From positions 601,079-665,078 of the forward strand of contig NZ_BMQB01000002.1 of assembly GCF_014647895.1 (NCBI RefSeq): a stretch of 64,000 bases of DNA, given 5' to 3'. Both the position numbers and the translations under genes were made by a program. Of this stretch, positions 10,376 to 18,931 are shown piece after piece. This stretch comes from Pilimelia anulata (lineage in GTDB: Bacteria; Actinomycetota; Actinomycetes; Mycobacteriales; Micromonosporaceae). The stretch's first letter is position 1. Each line of letters begins with the position of its first letter. The notes under the pieces were generated by a model. That model ran no database searches, was not told the origin of the DNA, and saw nothing but the letters and a program-made list of their open reading frames with translations.

Positions 10376-11320
10376 ATGATCTCGATCACCCCCTGGTGTC
10401 GGCGCGCCCTCGCCGTCACCTCCATCGGCGCCCTCGCCCTGGTCGGACCGCTGCCCGTGGCCGCCGGGACGGCCGCGTCGGCCGCCCCCTGCGACGACGC
10501 GGCCGCGACCGCCGCGCGCGGCCAGCACCCGCGGCACGACGGCAACGAGTACACCGCCGCGCAGAAGGCCCGGTACGAGGCCGACTTCCAGCGCCGCCTG
10601 CGCGAGCAGCCGCAGGACCTCACCCCCGGCGCGCCGGTGACGATCCCGGTGTACGTGCACGTCGTCGCCAAGGACTCCAGCCGCGAGGGCGGCAACATCC
10701 CGGACTCCATGATCAATGACCAGATGAAGGTGCTGGCCGACTCGTTCGCCGGCAGCACCGGCGGCTCGGCGTCGGAGTTCCGGTTCGCCGTGCAGAAGAT
10801 CAACCGGGTGATCAAGCCCGAGTGGGTGCCGATCAAGATCTCCGAGGGCGGCGCCGAGGGCGCGATGAAGAAGCAGCTCCGCCAGGGCGGCGCCGGTACG
10901 CTGAACCTGTACCTCGGCCCGCTGGACCCGAACCTGCTCGGCTGGGCCACCCTGCCCGCCGACGGCGCGGGGACGTACGACGGCGTCGTGGTCGCGGCCG
11001 AGTCGCTGCCCGGCGGGACGATCGGCTCGTACAACCTCGGCGACACCGGCACCCACGAGGTCGGGCACTGGCTGGGGCTATACCACACGTTCAACGAGGA
11101 CAACACCTGCGACGAGCCGGGCGACCACGTCGACGACACCCCGGCCGAGAAGAGTCCGGCGTCGGGCTGCCCGAAGGACCGGGACACCTGCACCGCCCCC
11201 GGCAAGGACCCGGTGGACAACTTCATGGACTACTCCGACGACGCCTGCATGAACAAGTTCACCGCCGGCCAGGTGCAGCGGATGGACGACCAGTGGCGGA
11301 CGTACCGCGAGGGCAAGTAG
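10376..11320 (+). CDS. Secreted zinc metalloprotease, M43 (pappalysin/cytophagalysin)-like
   Basis: This is a probable extracellular protease of 314 residues. It starts with a signal peptide (hydrophobic core about 10-30, cleavage near ASA/APC). The zinc motif HEVGHWLGLYH gives ligands H227, H231 and H237 with general base E228. A later MDYSDDACMNKFT segment provides the Met-turn expected of metzincins, and the Cys-rich loop between them (CDEPGD, GCPKDRDTC) is typical of M43B enzymes. It has its own ribosome binding site (gagaggacc) and ends at a strong hairpin shared with the convergent UvrA-like gene. The physiological substrate is unknown. Confidence 0.88.
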   Translation: MISITPWCRRALAVTSIGALALVGPLPVAAGTAASAAPCDDAAATAARGQHPRHDGNEYTAAQKARYEADFQRRLREQPQDLTPGAPVTIPVYVHVVAKDSSREGGNIPDSMINDQMKVLADSFAGSTGGSASEFRFAVQKINRVIKPEWVPIKISEGGAEGAMKKQLRQGGAGTLNLYLGPLDPNLLGWATLPADGAGTYDGVVVAAESLPGGTIGSYNLGDTGTHEVGHWLGLYHTFNEDNTCDEPGDHVDDTPAEKSPASGCPKDRDTCTAPGKDPVDNFMDYSDDACMNKFTAGQVQRMDDQWRTYREGK

Positions 11321-11327
11321 CCCCGCC

Positions 11328-11362
11328 GGTGCCGCTACCGCCCGTCGCGCGGTAGCGGCACC
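11328..11362. terminator. Bidirectional hairpin terminator between convergent genes
   Basis: A perfect 14-bp inverted repeat (11328-11341 with 11349-11362, 7-base loop) lies just after the metalloprotease stop and before the end of the minus-strand UvrA-like gene. It has no U-tract on either side, as is common for terminators in GC-rich actinobacteria. Confidence 0.75.
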
Positions 11363-11381
11363 ACCCGCCGGGACCCCGGCG

Positions 11382-13631
11382 TCAGCCGCCGGCGAGGCGG
11401 GCGCGCAGGTGCTTGCCCGTCAGCGTGTCCGCCCCGGCCAGCTCCGCCGGCGTCCCCTCGAACACCACCAGCCCGCCGTCGTGCCCCGCCCCCGGCCCGA
11501 GGTCGACCACCCAGTCCGCCCGGGCGATGACGTCGAGGTTGTGCTCGATCACCACCACGGTCCGGCCGCCGTCGACGATCGAGTCGAGCAGGCCGATCAG
11601 CATGTCCACGTCGGCCATGTGCAGCCCGGACGTGGGCTCGTCCAGCACGAACACCCCGGCCGTGCCGCCGAGGTGGATGGCCAGCTTGAGCCGCTGCCGC
11701 TCGCCGCCGGACAGCGTGTTCAGCGGCTGCCCCAGCGTCAGGTACGGCAGCCCGGCCGCGACCAGCCGGTCCAGCACCGCCCGGATCGGCTTCTCGGTGA
11801 AGTGCGCGCGGGCGGCGGCGACCGACATGGCCAGCACGTCGGTGATGGTGGCGCCGCGCAGCCGGTACCCGAGCACCTCCGCGGTGAACCGCCGGCCCTC
11901 GCACGCCTCGCAGACGCTGGTCACGCCGCTCATGAACTGCAGGTCGGTGTAGATCAGGCCGAGTCCCTTGCACTCCGGGCAGGCGCCCTCGGAGTTGGCG
12001 CTGAACAGGCTCGCCGGCACCCCGTTGGCCTTGGCGAACGCCTTGCGGATGCCGTCGAGCAGCCCGGTGTACGTGGCCGGGTTGGACCGCCGCGAGCCGC
12101 GGATGGCCGACTGGTCCACCACCGTCACGTCGGTGGCCCGGGGCAGGTACGTGTGGATCAGGGTGCTCTTGCCCGATCCGGCGACGCCGGTGATCGCGGT
12201 GAGCACGCCGCGGGGGATCGAGACGGTGACGTCGCGCAGGTTGTGCCGGTCCGCGCCGCGGATCGTCACCTGCCCGGTCGGCGGCCGGACCGCGGCCTTG
12301 ACCTCGGTCCGCCGCTCCAGGTGGTCGCCGGTGCGGGTGCCGGCCGCGCGCAGCCCGGCCGGGGTGCCGGCGTACACGACGTGGCCGCCGTCGGCGCCGG
12401 CGCCGGGCCCGAGGTCGACGATGTGGTCGGCGATCGCGATGACCTCGGGCTTGTGCTCGACCACCAGGACGGTGTTGCCCTTGTCCCGGAGCTGGCGGAG
12501 CAGGTCGTTCATCCGGGCGATGTCGTGCGGGTGCAGGCCGACGGTGGGCTCGTCGAAGACGTACGACACGTCGGTCAGCGCCGAGCCGAGGTGGCGGACC
12601 ATCTTGACCCGCTGCGCCTCGCCGCCGGACAGCGTGCCCGCCGGCCGGTTCAGCGACAGGTACCCCAGGCCGATCTCGGTGAGGTTGGTCAGCGTGCCGC
12701 GCAGGTTGGCGACCATCGGCGCGACCCGGTCGTCGGCGACGCCGGCGAGCCACTCGTTCAGGTCGTCGACCTGGGCGGCGGCGCAGTCGGCGATGCCCCG
12801 GCCGGCGACCCGGCAGGCCAGCGCGGCGGCGTGGAGCCGGGCGCCGGCGCAGTCCGGGCAGGTGGTGAACGTGGCCAGCCGCTGCACGGCGGCGCGGATG
12901 TGCGGCTGGAGCGCGTCGACGTCCTTGCTCAGGTAGAGCCGGGTGACCTTGGGGATCAGCCCCTCGTAGCTGAGGTTCATCCCGCCGACCCGCAGCTTGG
13001 CGTCCGGCCCGTGCAGGAACCGGTCCCACGCGTCGGCGGGGTAGTCGGCGAGCTTGCGGTCGGGGTCGAAGTAGCCCGACTCGGCGAAGATCTTCCAGTA
13101 CCAGGACCCGACCGTGAAGTTCGGGAACGTGATCGCGCCCTCGTTGAGCGACTTCTCCCGGTCCACCAGCGCGTCGACGTCGACGTCGGAGACCTGGCCG
13201 CTGCCCTCGCAGCGCGGGCACATGCCGTGCGGGTCGTTGAACGAGAACAGGTTGGCCGGCCCGACGTGCGGCTCGCCGAGCCGGCTGAAGATGAGCCGGA
13301 GCATCGAGTACGCGTCGGTGGCGGTGCCGACGGTGCTGCGGCTGTTGGCGCCCATCCGCTCCTGGTCGACCACGATGGCGGCGCTGAGGTGGCGCAGCGA
13401 GTCCACGTCCGGGCGGGCCTGGCTGGGCATGAACGACTGGACGAACGCGGTGTACGTCTCGTTGATGAGCCGCTGCGACTCGGCGGCGATGGTCCCGAAC
13501 ACCAGGCTCGACTTGCCGGACCCGGAGACGCCGGTGAAGACGGTGAGCGCGCGCTTGGGGATGTCGACGTCGACGTTGCGCAGATTGTTCTCGCGCGCGC
13601 CGCGCACCTCGATCCGGTCGTGCCGTTCCAC
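11382..13631 (-). CDS. UvrA-like ABC ATPase (DrrC/UvrA2-type), probable DNA-binding self-protection protein
   Basis: This 749-residue protein is shorter than housekeeping UvrA (about 950). It has two ABC ATPase modules, with P-loops GVSGSGKSS and GVAGSGKST, signatures LSGGEAQRVKM and LSGGERQRLKL, and Walker B motifs VFDEPTVGLH and VLDEPTSGLH. A zinc-finger pair CPECKGLG / CEACEGRRF interrupts the second module. Such short UvrA paralogues (for example DrrC) protect DNA from intercalating drugs; this role is inferred. I chose the GTG at 13631 because a ggaagg ribosome binding site lies 8 bases upstream. The frame stays open further, but that extension would overlap the operators and the divergent tetR gene. 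Confidence 0.88.
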   Translation of the reverse strand: MERHDRIEVRGARENNLRNVDVDIPKRALTVFTGVSGSGKSSLVFGTIAAESQRLINETYTAFVQSFMPSQARPDVDSLRHLSAAIVVDQERMGANSRSTVGTATDAYSMLRLIFSRLGEPHVGPANLFSFNDPHGMCPRCEGSGQVSDVDVDALVDREKSLNEGAITFPNFTVGSWYWKIFAESGYFDPDRKLADYPADAWDRFLHGPDAKLRVGGMNLSYEGLIPKVTRLYLSKDVDALQPHIRAAVQRLATFTTCPDCAGARLHAAALACRVAGRGIADCAAAQVDDLNEWLAGVADDRVAPMVANLRGTLTNLTEIGLGYLSLNRPAGTLSGGEAQRVKMVRHLGSALTDVSYVFDEPTVGLHPHDIARMNDLLRQLRDKGNTVLVVEHKPEVIAIADHIVDLGPGAGADGGHVVYAGTPAGLRAAGTRTGDHLERRTEVKAAVRPPTGQVTIRGADRHNLRDVTVSIPRGVLTAITGVAGSGKSTLIHTYLPRATDVTVVDQSAIRGSRRSNPATYTGLLDGIRKAFAKANGVPASLFSANSEGACPECKGLGLIYTDLQFMSGVTSVCEACEGRRFTAEVLGYRLRGATITDVLAMSVAAARAHFTEKPIRAVLDRLVAAGLPYLTLGQPLNTLSGGERQRLKLAIHLGGTAGVFVLDEPTSGLHMADVDMLIGLLDSIVDGGRTVVVIEHNLDVIARADWVVDLGPGAGHDGGLVVFEGTPAELAGADTLTGKHLRARLAGG

Positions 13632-13651
13632 GTGGGTCACCTTCCGTCGGG

Positions 13652-13700
13652 ATCTGTTTACAGCGTAATATGATAGCATCAACTTACGCCGTAAACAGAT
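13652..13700. promoter_or_regulatory. Double TetR-type operator in the divergent UvrA-like/tetR promoter
   Basis: Two 11-bp palindromes of the form TTAC-N3-GTAA lie at 13658-13668 and 13684-13694, centred 26 bp apart. They form the arms of a larger dyad (13652-13668 with 13684-13700, 16 of 17 positions complementary). This matches known TetR-family operators (GTTTAC-N3-GTAAAC). The region is the only gap between the UvrA-like gene and tetR, so the TetR product probably represses both. Confidence 0.82.
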
Positions 13701-13727
13701 TCGTGACAGCAGGAGGGGTGAGGGTTC

Positions 13728-14543
13728 ATGGTTACCTACGCCGGTCAGGGCGATCCGGTTCGCACGATGGCGCTGCTGTGGGGCGGCCCCGCCGACGCCG
13801 GGTCCAAGCCGGGGCCGCGGCCGGCGCTCACCCTCGACGCCGTCGTCGCCGCGGCGATCGGGATCGCCGACGCCGACGGGCTCGCCGAGGTGTCGATGCG
13901 CACGGTCGGGGCCAGGCTGGGCAAGTCGGCGATGGCGCTGTACACGTACGTGCCCAGCAAGGCCGAGCTGCTCGACCTCATGGTCGACCGGCTGCTCGCC
14001 ACCGCCGACCGGGACCTGCCGTACGACCGGGGCTGGCGGGCGGCCGCGGAGGCCAGCGCCCGCGGCGGCTGGGAGTTCCACCTGCGGCACCCGTGGCTGC
14101 TGCACATCTCCGGCACCCGGTCGGTGCTCGGGCCGCACGAGCTGGACGCGTACGAGGCCCAGTTGCGCGTCTTCGCCGGCCTCGGCCTGGCCGGGCTGGA
14201 CGTGGCCCGGCTGGTCGGGATGCTGCACACGTTCGTCCGCGGCGCGGCGGCGGCGATGGCCGAGGCGCGGGCGGCCGAGCGGGCCACCGGCATCAGCGAG
14301 GACGACTGGTGGACGGCCCGCGCGGGCTACCTCGAGGACATCGCGAAGGGGCCGGCGTACCGGGAGCGGTACCCGACGATCACCAGCCTGGACCAGCAGG
14401 CCGCGTTCGACGTGCCGCAGTCCGACGAGCCGTACCTGGAGCAGCAGGCCCGGGACACGTTCGAGCAGGGCCTGGCGGTGCTGCTCGACGGCATGGAGCG
14501 CTTCATCGCCACCCGCGCCGCCGATGCCGGGAAGGCCGGATAG
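13728..14543 (+). CDS. TetR/AcrR-family transcriptional regulator
   Basis: This 271-residue regulator has an N-terminal helix-turn-helix (about residues 52-76; VSMRTVGARLGKSAMALYTY) preceded by an extended N-terminal arm, and a long C-terminal ligand-binding region like that of tetracycline-repressor-type (TetR_C) proteins. The ATG at 13728 follows aggaggggtgaggg. It is divergent from the UvrA-like gene with two palindromic operators between them, the classic arrangement of a drug-sensing repressor controlling its resistance gene. The ligand is unknown. Confidence 0.9.
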   Translation: MVTYAGQGDPVRTMALLWGGPADAGSKPGPRPALTLDAVVAAAIGIADADGLAEVSMRTVGARLGKSAMALYTYVPSKAELLDLMVDRLLATADRDLPYDRGWRAAAEASARGGWEFHLRHPWLLHISGTRSVLGPHELDAYEAQLRVFAGLGLAGLDVARLVGMLHTFVRGAAAAMAEARAAERATGISEDDWWTARAGYLEDIAKGPAYRERYPTITSLDQQAAFDVPQSDEPYLEQQARDTFEQGLAVLLDGMERFIATRAADAGKAG

Positions 14544-14585
14544 CGGGCGCTGAGCGGGCGGCGACCCCTCGCGCTCAGCGCCCGC
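14543..14585. terminator. Bidirectional hairpin terminator
   Basis: A 14-bp perfect inverted repeat (14543-14556 with 14572-14585) sits between the tetR stop and the end of the minus-strand LamG gene. It probably ends transcription from both sides. Confidence 0.75.
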
Positions 14586-14591
14586 GCGGCA

Positions 14592-15308
14592 TCAGCCCCG
14601 GCCGATCCAGGCGTCGTCCAGCGCCCCGTGGAACTGGTCGTTGTTGGCCACCGTGCTCTTGCCGCCGAGGCGCACCGGCGAGCCGTTGCGGATCGCCAGC
14701 CCGGCCGGGATCCCCACCCGGCCGCGCACCGCGCCGTCGACCAGCACCGTCAGGCTGGCCCGCTCCCGCCGGCACTCCACCGCGTGCCAGCCGCCGTCGG
14801 CGACGCTCACCCCGGCGGCGGCCAGGTGCACCCGGCCCGCGCCGGTCCCGACGACCACGCAGCTCGGCCGCCCGGCCGTGCCGTCGACCTGGAGCTTGTA
14901 CTGGCCGCCGCCGTTGGCGAACCCCTTCTGCAGCACGTTCTCCCCGGCGCCGGTCTGGCTGCGGCGCAGCGCGATCCGGGCGCCCCAGCGCCACGGCGCG
15001 GTGCCCGGGTTCAGCCCGGCGCTGTCGGCGGCCTCCAGGACCACCCGCGGGCAGCCGCCGCCCCGGCACTGCGCCGGGAAGACCACCGCCCGGCCGCCGG
15101 CCCGCGCGGTGGTCCCGGTCCGGCCGCCGTTTCGGGCGCGCGGCGCCAGCTCCCGGCCGTGGCCGGAGGAGTCCCGGTACCCGCCGCCGGCCAGCGGCGT
15201 GTCGAAGGACCAGCTCGCCACGGCGGCGGACCCGGCCCGGGCGGGCGCGGCGGGCGACAGCCCGGCGACGACCGCCATCACGATGAGTGCAATACGTACT
15301 TCCCCCAT
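14592..15308 (-). CDS. Secreted LamG/concanavalin-like domain protein
   Basis: This 238-residue protein has a signal peptide (about residues 5-25, cleavage near ARA/GSA) and one jelly-roll LamG-like domain. Visible hallmarks are SWSFD near the start, [17 protein letters not shown], the [19 protein letters not shown] strand pair, and a final [11 protein letters not shown], the usual last strand of LamG domains. It is probably a secreted carbohydrate- or protein-binding protein; no catalytic motif is visible. The gene is divergent from aroB, with 93 bases between the starts. Confidence 0.82.
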   Translation of the reverse strand: MGEVRIALIVMAVVAGLSPAAPARAGSAAVASWSFDTPLAGGGYRDSSGHGRELAPRARNGGRTGTTARAGGRAVVFPAQCRGGGCPRVVLEAADSAGLNPGTAPWRWGARIALRRSQTGAGENVLQKGFANGGGQYKLQVDGTAGRPSCVVVGTGAGRVHLAAAGVSVADGGWHAVECRRERASLTVLVDGAVRGRVGIPAGLAIRNGSPVRLGGKSTVANNDQFHGALDDAWIGRG

Positions 15309-15401
15309 GGAATAACCATGCTCAGGTTGTTACCCTCTCAAACCCGACGAAGCCCACGGGTCGGTGCGGACCTGCCCCGGACCGGATGGTTGGGTGTACG
15401 G

Positions 15402-16472
15402 ATGCGAAGCGTGATCGAGGTGGGCGGCCCGCAGCCGTACCGGGTCGTGGTCGGGCGCGGGCTCGCCGCGGAGGTGCCGGGCCTGCTGCCCGGCGCGGCG
15501 CGCGCCGCCGTGCTGTACGCCGGGCCGCTCGCCGACCGCGCCGCCGCCGTGGCCGGCGCGCTGGACGCGGCCGGCATCGCCCCGCTGCCGATCGAGGTGC
15601 CGGACGCCGAGGCCGGCAAGGACGCCGCGGTCGCCGTCCGCTGCTGGGACGCCCTCGGCGCCGCCGCGTTCACCCGCACCGACGCGGTCGTCGGCGTCGG
15701 CGGGGGAGCGGTCACCGACCTGGCCGGCTTCGTCGCCGCCGCCTGGCTGCGCGGGGTGCGCTGGGTGCCGGTCGCGTCCAGCCTGCTCGGCATGGTCGAC
15801 GCCGCGGTCGGGGGCAAGACCGGGATCAACACAGCCGCCGGCAAGAACCTCGTCGGCGCCTTCCACCCGCCCGCCGGCGTGCTGGCCGATCTGGACCTGC
15901 TGGACACGCTGCCGCCGGCCGACCTGCGGGCCGGGCTGGCCGAGGTGGTCAAGTGCGGATTCATCGCCGACCCGGCCATCCTGGACCTGGTGGAGCGGGA
16001 CCCGGCCGCGGCCGCCGACCCCGGCCACCCGGCGCTCGCCGAGCTGGTCGAGCGGGCCATCCGGGTGAAGGCCGACGTGGTCGCGGGCGACCTGCGCGAG
16101 GCCGGGCGGCGGGAGATCCTCAACTACGGGCACACCCTCGGGCACGCGATCGAGCACGTCGAGGGGTACCGCTGGCGGCACGGCGACGCGGTCGCCGTCG
16201 GCTGCGCGTACGCCGCGGCGCTCGGCCGGGCCGCCGGCCGGCTGGACCCGGCCACCGCCGACCGGCACGCCGCCGTGCTGGCCGGGCTGGGGCTGCCGGT
16301 GACGTACGCGGCGGACGCCTGGCCGGCGCTGCGCGCGGCGATGTCCGTGGACAAGAAGGCCCGCGGCGGTACGCTCCGGTTCGTCGTGCTGGACGGGCTG
16401 GCCCGGCCGGGCATCCTCGCCGGCCCGGCCGAGGAGCTGCTGGCCCGGGCGTATGCGGAGGTGGCGGCGTGA
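15402..16472 (+). CDS. aroB: 3-Dehydroquinate synthase
   Basis: This NAD-dependent enzyme makes 3-dehydroquinate from DAHP. The 356-residue protein shows the NAD-binding [11 protein letters not shown] (from residue 100), [30 protein letters not shown], and the metal-site helices [14 protein letters not shown] and HGDAVAVG. The ATG at 15402 gives the normal N-terminus; the frame is open far upstream but that part lies across the divergent LamG gene. The stop overlaps the aroQ GTG. Confidence 0.96.
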   Translation: MRSVIEVGGPQPYRVVVGRGLAAEVPGLLPGAARAAVLYAGPLADRAAAVAGALDAAGIAPLPIEVPDAEAGKDAAVAVRCWDALGAAAFTRTDAVVGVGGGAVTDLAGFVAAAWLRGVRWVPVASSLLGMVDAAVGGKTGINTAAGKNLVGAFHPPAGVLADLDLLDTLPPADLRAGLAEVVKCGFIADPAILDLVERDPAAAADPGHPALAELVERAIRVKADVVAGDLREAGRREILNYGHTLGHAIEHVEGYRWRHGDAVAVGCAYAAALGRAAGRLDPATADRHAAVLAGLGLPVTYAADAWPALRAAMSVDKKARGGTLRFVVLDGLARPGILAGPAEELLARAYAEVAA

Positions 16473-16942
16473 CGCCGGTGCTCGTGTTGAACGGGGTCAA
16501 CCTGGGCCGGCTGGGCAGCCGGCAGACCGACATCTACGGCCTCACCTCGTACGCCGAGCTGGCGGCTCTGTGCGAGCGCACCGGCGCCGCCCACGGCCTG
16601 GCCGTCGAGGTGCGGCAGACCGACGCCGAGCACGAGCTGGTCGGCTGGCTGCACGGCGCCGCCGACGCGGGCACGCCGGTGGTGCTGAACCCGGCCGCCT
16701 GGTCGCACTACTCGATCGCCGTCCGGGACGCCTGCGCGCTGCTGACCGCCCCGCTGGTCGAGGTGCACCTGTCCAACATCCACGCCCGGGAGGCGTTCCG
16801 GCACCACTCGGTCGTCTCGGCCGTGGCGGCCGGGGTGATCTGCGGCCTGGGCGTGGACGGGTACGTCCTCGCCCTCACCCACCTGGCCCGGCGGCTCGGC
16901 GCCGCGCAGGGTGGTGCGGCGGACGGGCGCCCGCGCGGCTAG
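16469..16942 (+). CDS. aroQ: Type II 3-dehydroquinate dehydratase
   Basis: This enzyme converts 3-dehydroquinate to 3-dehydroshikimate. The 157-residue protein keeps the catalytic set: [10 protein letters not shown] with the conserved Asn, the Arg and Tyr of [23 protein letters not shown] (His and Asp), [18 protein letters not shown] (Glu, His, Arg). The first motif is usually LNGPNLNLLG, so the Pro to Val and Asn to Gly changes are slightly unusual. The GTG start overlaps the aroB stop. Confidence 0.94.
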   Translation: MTPVLVLNGVNLGRLGSRQTDIYGLTSYAELAALCERTGAAHGLAVEVRQTDAEHELVGWLHGAADAGTPVVLNPAAWSHYSIAVRDACALLTAPLVEVHLSNIHAREAFRHHSVVSAVAAGVICGLGVDGYVLALTHLARRLGAAQGGAADGRPRG

Positions 16943-16945
16943 AAT
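16940..16945 (+). promoter_or_regulatory. -10 element of the efp promoter
   Basis: TAGAAT overlaps the aroQ stop codon and lies 43 bases before the efp ATG. No clear -35 is visible. It would give efp its own promoter within the gene cluster. Confidence 0.5.
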
Positions 16946-16988
16946 TCTGGCCGTTCGTGCCCACACACCGAAGGACGGCCCGCCCAAC

Positions 16989-17549
16989 ATGGCTTCCACC
17001 AACGATCTGAAGAACGGCATGGTGCTCAACCTCGACAAGGAGCTGTGGTCCGTTGTCGAGTTCCAGCACGTGAAGCCGGGTAAGGGCCCTGCCTTCGTCC
17101 GCACCACGCTCAAGCACGTGCTGAGCGGCAAGGTGGTGGACAAGACGTTCAACGCGGGCACCAAGGTCGAGACCGCCACCGTCGACAAGCGGACGATGCA
17201 GTTCCTGTACGCCGAGGCCAACGGCGACTTCATCTTCATGGACCTGGACACCTACGACCAGATCCACATCCCGGCGGCGACCGTCGGCGACGCGAAGAAC
17301 TACCTGCTGCCCGAGGCCAACGCCACGGTCGCCACCCACGAGGGCGTCGTGCTGTACGTCGAGCTGCCCACCTCGGTCATGCTGGAGGTCACGTACACCG
17401 AGCCGGGCCTGCAGGGCGACCGGTCCACCGGCGGCACCAAGCCGGCGACCGTGCAGACCGGGGCGGAGATCCAGGTCCCGCTGTTCATCAGCACCGGCGA
17501 GAAGGTCAAGGTCGACACGCGCGACGGCCGCTACCTCGGCCGTTCCTGA
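16989..17549 (+). CDS. efp: Translation elongation factor P
   Basis: EF-P relieves ribosome stalling at polyproline stretches. The 186-residue protein has the N-terminal KOW-like domain with the tip loop KPGKGPAF, an OB domain and the C-terminal domain ending in [11 protein letters not shown]. The palindromic PGKGP tip is the actinobacterial form, in which the lysine is reported to act unmodified; no epmA/epmB-like gene is in the window. The ATG at 16989 gives [15 protein letters not shown], the normal start. nusB begins at the stop codon. Confidence 0.97.
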   Translation: MASTNDLKNGMVLNLDKELWSVVEFQHVKPGKGPAFVRTTLKHVLSGKVVDKTFNAGTKVETATVDKRTMQFLYAEANGDFIFMDLDTYDQIHIPAATVGDAKNYLLPEANATVATHEGVVLYVELPTSVMLEVTYTEPGLQGDRSTGGTKPATVQTGAEIQVPLFISTGEKVKVDTRDGRYLGRS

Positions 17550-17566
17550 TGCCGGAGGGCCCCGGG

Positions 17567-17983
17567 GTGCAGATGCCCGCGCGGCGCAAGGCGCGCAAGC
17601 GGGCACTGGACGTGCTCTACCAGGCCGACCTGCGGGACGAACCGGTCGCGCCGCTCCTCGCCGACTACGTGGCCCGGCTCACGCCGCCGCTGCCGGAGCA
17701 CCTCGGCTACGCCATCGGGCTGGTCGAGGGCGTAGCCGAGCGGCTCGACCGGATCGACGAGGTGATCTCCACGTACGCCGAGGGGTGGACGCTGGAGCGG
17801 ATGCCGGTGGTCGACCGGAACCTGGCCCGGATCGCCACGTACGAGCTGCTGTGGGTCGACGAGATCGACGACGCGGTGGCGATCACCGAGGCGGTGGAGC
17901 TGGCCCGGCAGATGTCCACGGACGACTCGCCGCGCTTCCTCAACGGCGTGCTGGGCCGGATCGCCGAGTACGCCACCCGCTGA
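17567..17983 (+). CDS. nusB: Transcription antitermination factor NusB
   Basis: NusB binds boxA RNA with S10 in rRNA antitermination. The 138-residue helical protein starts near ARRKARKRALDVLYQADL and ends with the typical FLNGVLGRIAEYA. Two starts are possible: an ATG at 17549 overlapping the efp stop (TGATG) without a good ribosome binding site, or the GTG at 17567, which has ggaggg (17554-17559) 7 bases upstream. I prefer 17567. The rrn leader at the end of the window carries a boxA-like site, its expected target. Confidence 0.93.
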   Translation: MQMPARRKARKRALDVLYQADLRDEPVAPLLADYVARLTPPLPEHLGYAIGLVEGVAERLDRIDEVISTYAEGWTLERMPVVDRNLARIATYELLWVDEIDDAVAITEAVELARQMSTDDSPRFLNGVLGRIAEYATR

Positions 17984-18006
17984 CCGCGCCGGCGGACGCC
18001 GGACAC

Positions 18007-18047
18007 GCGGAAGGCCCGGACCGGCGCTGCCGGTGCGGGCCTTCCGC
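18007..18047. terminator. Bidirectional terminator between nusB and bldD
   Basis: A 12-bp perfect stem (18007-18018 with 18036-18047) is extended by an inner 6-bp stem (18020-18025 with 18029-18034), nearly a 19-bp hairpin. It lies between the convergent nusB and bldD genes. Confidence 0.82.
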
Positions 18048-18083
18048 GATTCGGGTGGTGCGGTGGCGCGGTGGTGCGTCGGC

Positions 18084-18572
18084 TCAGGAGCCGAAGAACG
18101 CGCGCGGGTCGGCGACCAGCACGCCCTGCTCGCTCAGCCGCTCGATGAGGCCGGAGGGCGAGATGTCGTACACGATCGCCAGCGCGCGCAGGTCGTCGGC
18201 GCGGATCGAGAGGACCCGGCCGTTGTAGTCGCCCCGCTGCTGCTGGATCGCCCGCGCGTACCGGGCGACGTAGGCGAGATCCTCCGACGCCTGGTCGTAC
18301 AGCTTCTCCAGGTCGAGGACGATCTTGTTGGTGGCCTCCTGCCGGATGCCGCTGCTGTCGGGCAGCAGCTCCGCGACGGGAACCCGGTAGAAGTCGGCCA
18401 GTTCGGCGAGGCGGGACACGGTGACCGCACGGTCGCCCCGCTCGTACGAGCCGACGACGACGGCCTTCCAGCGCCCGTTCGACTTCTCCTCCACCCCCTG
18501 CAGGGATAGGCCCTGCTGCTGGCGGATGGAGCGCAGTCGCGCGCCCAAGGACTTGGCGTACTCAGAGGGCAT
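18084..18572 (-). CDS. bldD: Developmental master regulator BldD (c-di-GMP receptor)
   Basis: BldD represses sporulation and differentiation genes in filamentous actinomycetes when dimerised by tetrameric c-di-GMP. The 162-residue protein has an Xre-type HTH (about 9-68; LRSIRQQQGLSLQGVEE) and a C-terminal effector domain. The c-di-GMP signature RxD-X8-RxxD is intact: RGD at 113-115 and RADD at 124-127. A gggag ribosome binding site precedes the ATG. A promoter lies at 18630-18658. Its presence next to nusB and pyrR is conserved synteny. Confidence 0.97.
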   Translation of the reverse strand: MPSEYAKSLGARLRSIRQQQGLSLQGVEEKSNGRWKAVVVGSYERGDRAVTVSRLAELADFYRVPVAELLPDSSGIRQEATNKIVLDLEKLYDQASEDLAYVARYARAIQQQRGDYNGRVLSIRADDLRALAIVYDISPSGLIERLSEQGVLVADPRAFFGS

Positions 18573-18629
18573 CGAGATACTCCCAGTGCTGCCCGGGGGG
18601 TCACCCCCAGCTACTCGCTACGGAGCGTG

Positions 18630-18658
18630 ACGGTACGGGCCGGAGCACATGAGGTCAA
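18630..18658 (-). promoter_or_regulatory. bldD promoter (SigA/HrdB type)
   Basis: On the minus strand, TTGACC (18658-18653), a 17-base spacer and TACCGT (18635-18630) form a good vegetative promoter about 58 bases upstream of the bldD start. A partial match to the BldD box (GTCACGCTCCGTAGC, minus strand, 18631-18617) starts at the -10, where autorepression would act. Confidence 0.6.
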
Positions 18659-18899
18659 GTGTGCGAGACAGATCAATGCAATATCGCGTTCGGCGCGTCG
18701 CCGCTTCCGCCGTCCGGATGGCTTGGGGAGGCCCATTCGGCGACCATGATCGCATGCTGCTACGGTGTGCCCGGCTTCGACCACGCGCCGGTCCCCCGGC
18801 CGCGGCGGCGGAGCCGCTGTGAGCTGCGTTACCGCACGTACACCCCGGCACACCGCCGGAAGTGGCACGGCCGGTGACGATACCGACATCCTTTAACGA

Positions 18900-18917
18900 C
18901 CCGTCCCGTGAGGCGGG
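18900..18917 (+). promoter_or_regulatory. PyrR-binding RNA stem-loop in the pyr operon leader
   Basis: A CCCG/CGGG stem (18900-18903 with 18914-18917) closes the loop TCCCGTGAGG. This fits the PyrR recognition consensus ARUCCNGNGAGGYU in 11 of 13-14 positions, including all core bases UCCNGNGAGG. The site directly precedes the ribosome binding site aaggaggt (18919-18926) of pyrR. PyrR bound to UMP would block initiation, as described for Mycobacterium smegmatis, instead of causing transcription attenuation. Confidence 0.78.
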
Positions 18918-18931
18918 GAAGGAGGTCCGCC

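Larger units (their letters stand above)
18573..18931. other. Divergent bldD-pyrR intergenic region
   Basis: These 359 bases hold the bldD promoter on the minus strand and the pyr operon promoter and leader on the plus strand. I could not identify a convincing pyr promoter. Small open frames here (for example 18659-18877) have no ribosome binding site or coding character and I do not call them genes. The last 30 bases form the PyrR site. Confidence 0.6.

Noticed and set aside
11409..13673. 754-codon plus-strand frame opposite the UvrA-like gene
   Set aside because: The minus strand carries full ABC motifs; the plus-strand product has none.
13652..13700. Possible intrinsic terminator or transposon end
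   Set aside because: The inverted repeat lies in a divergent promoter, has TetR operator form and no flanking duplication or transposase.
13632..14228. N-terminal extension of the UvrA-like protein
   Set aside because: It would cross the operators and the divergent tetR gene, and the ribosome binding site favours GTG 13631.
18659..18877. 72-codon frame between bldD and pyrR
   Set aside because: No ribosome binding site, no typical codon bias, and it occupies the bldD promoter and pyr leader.
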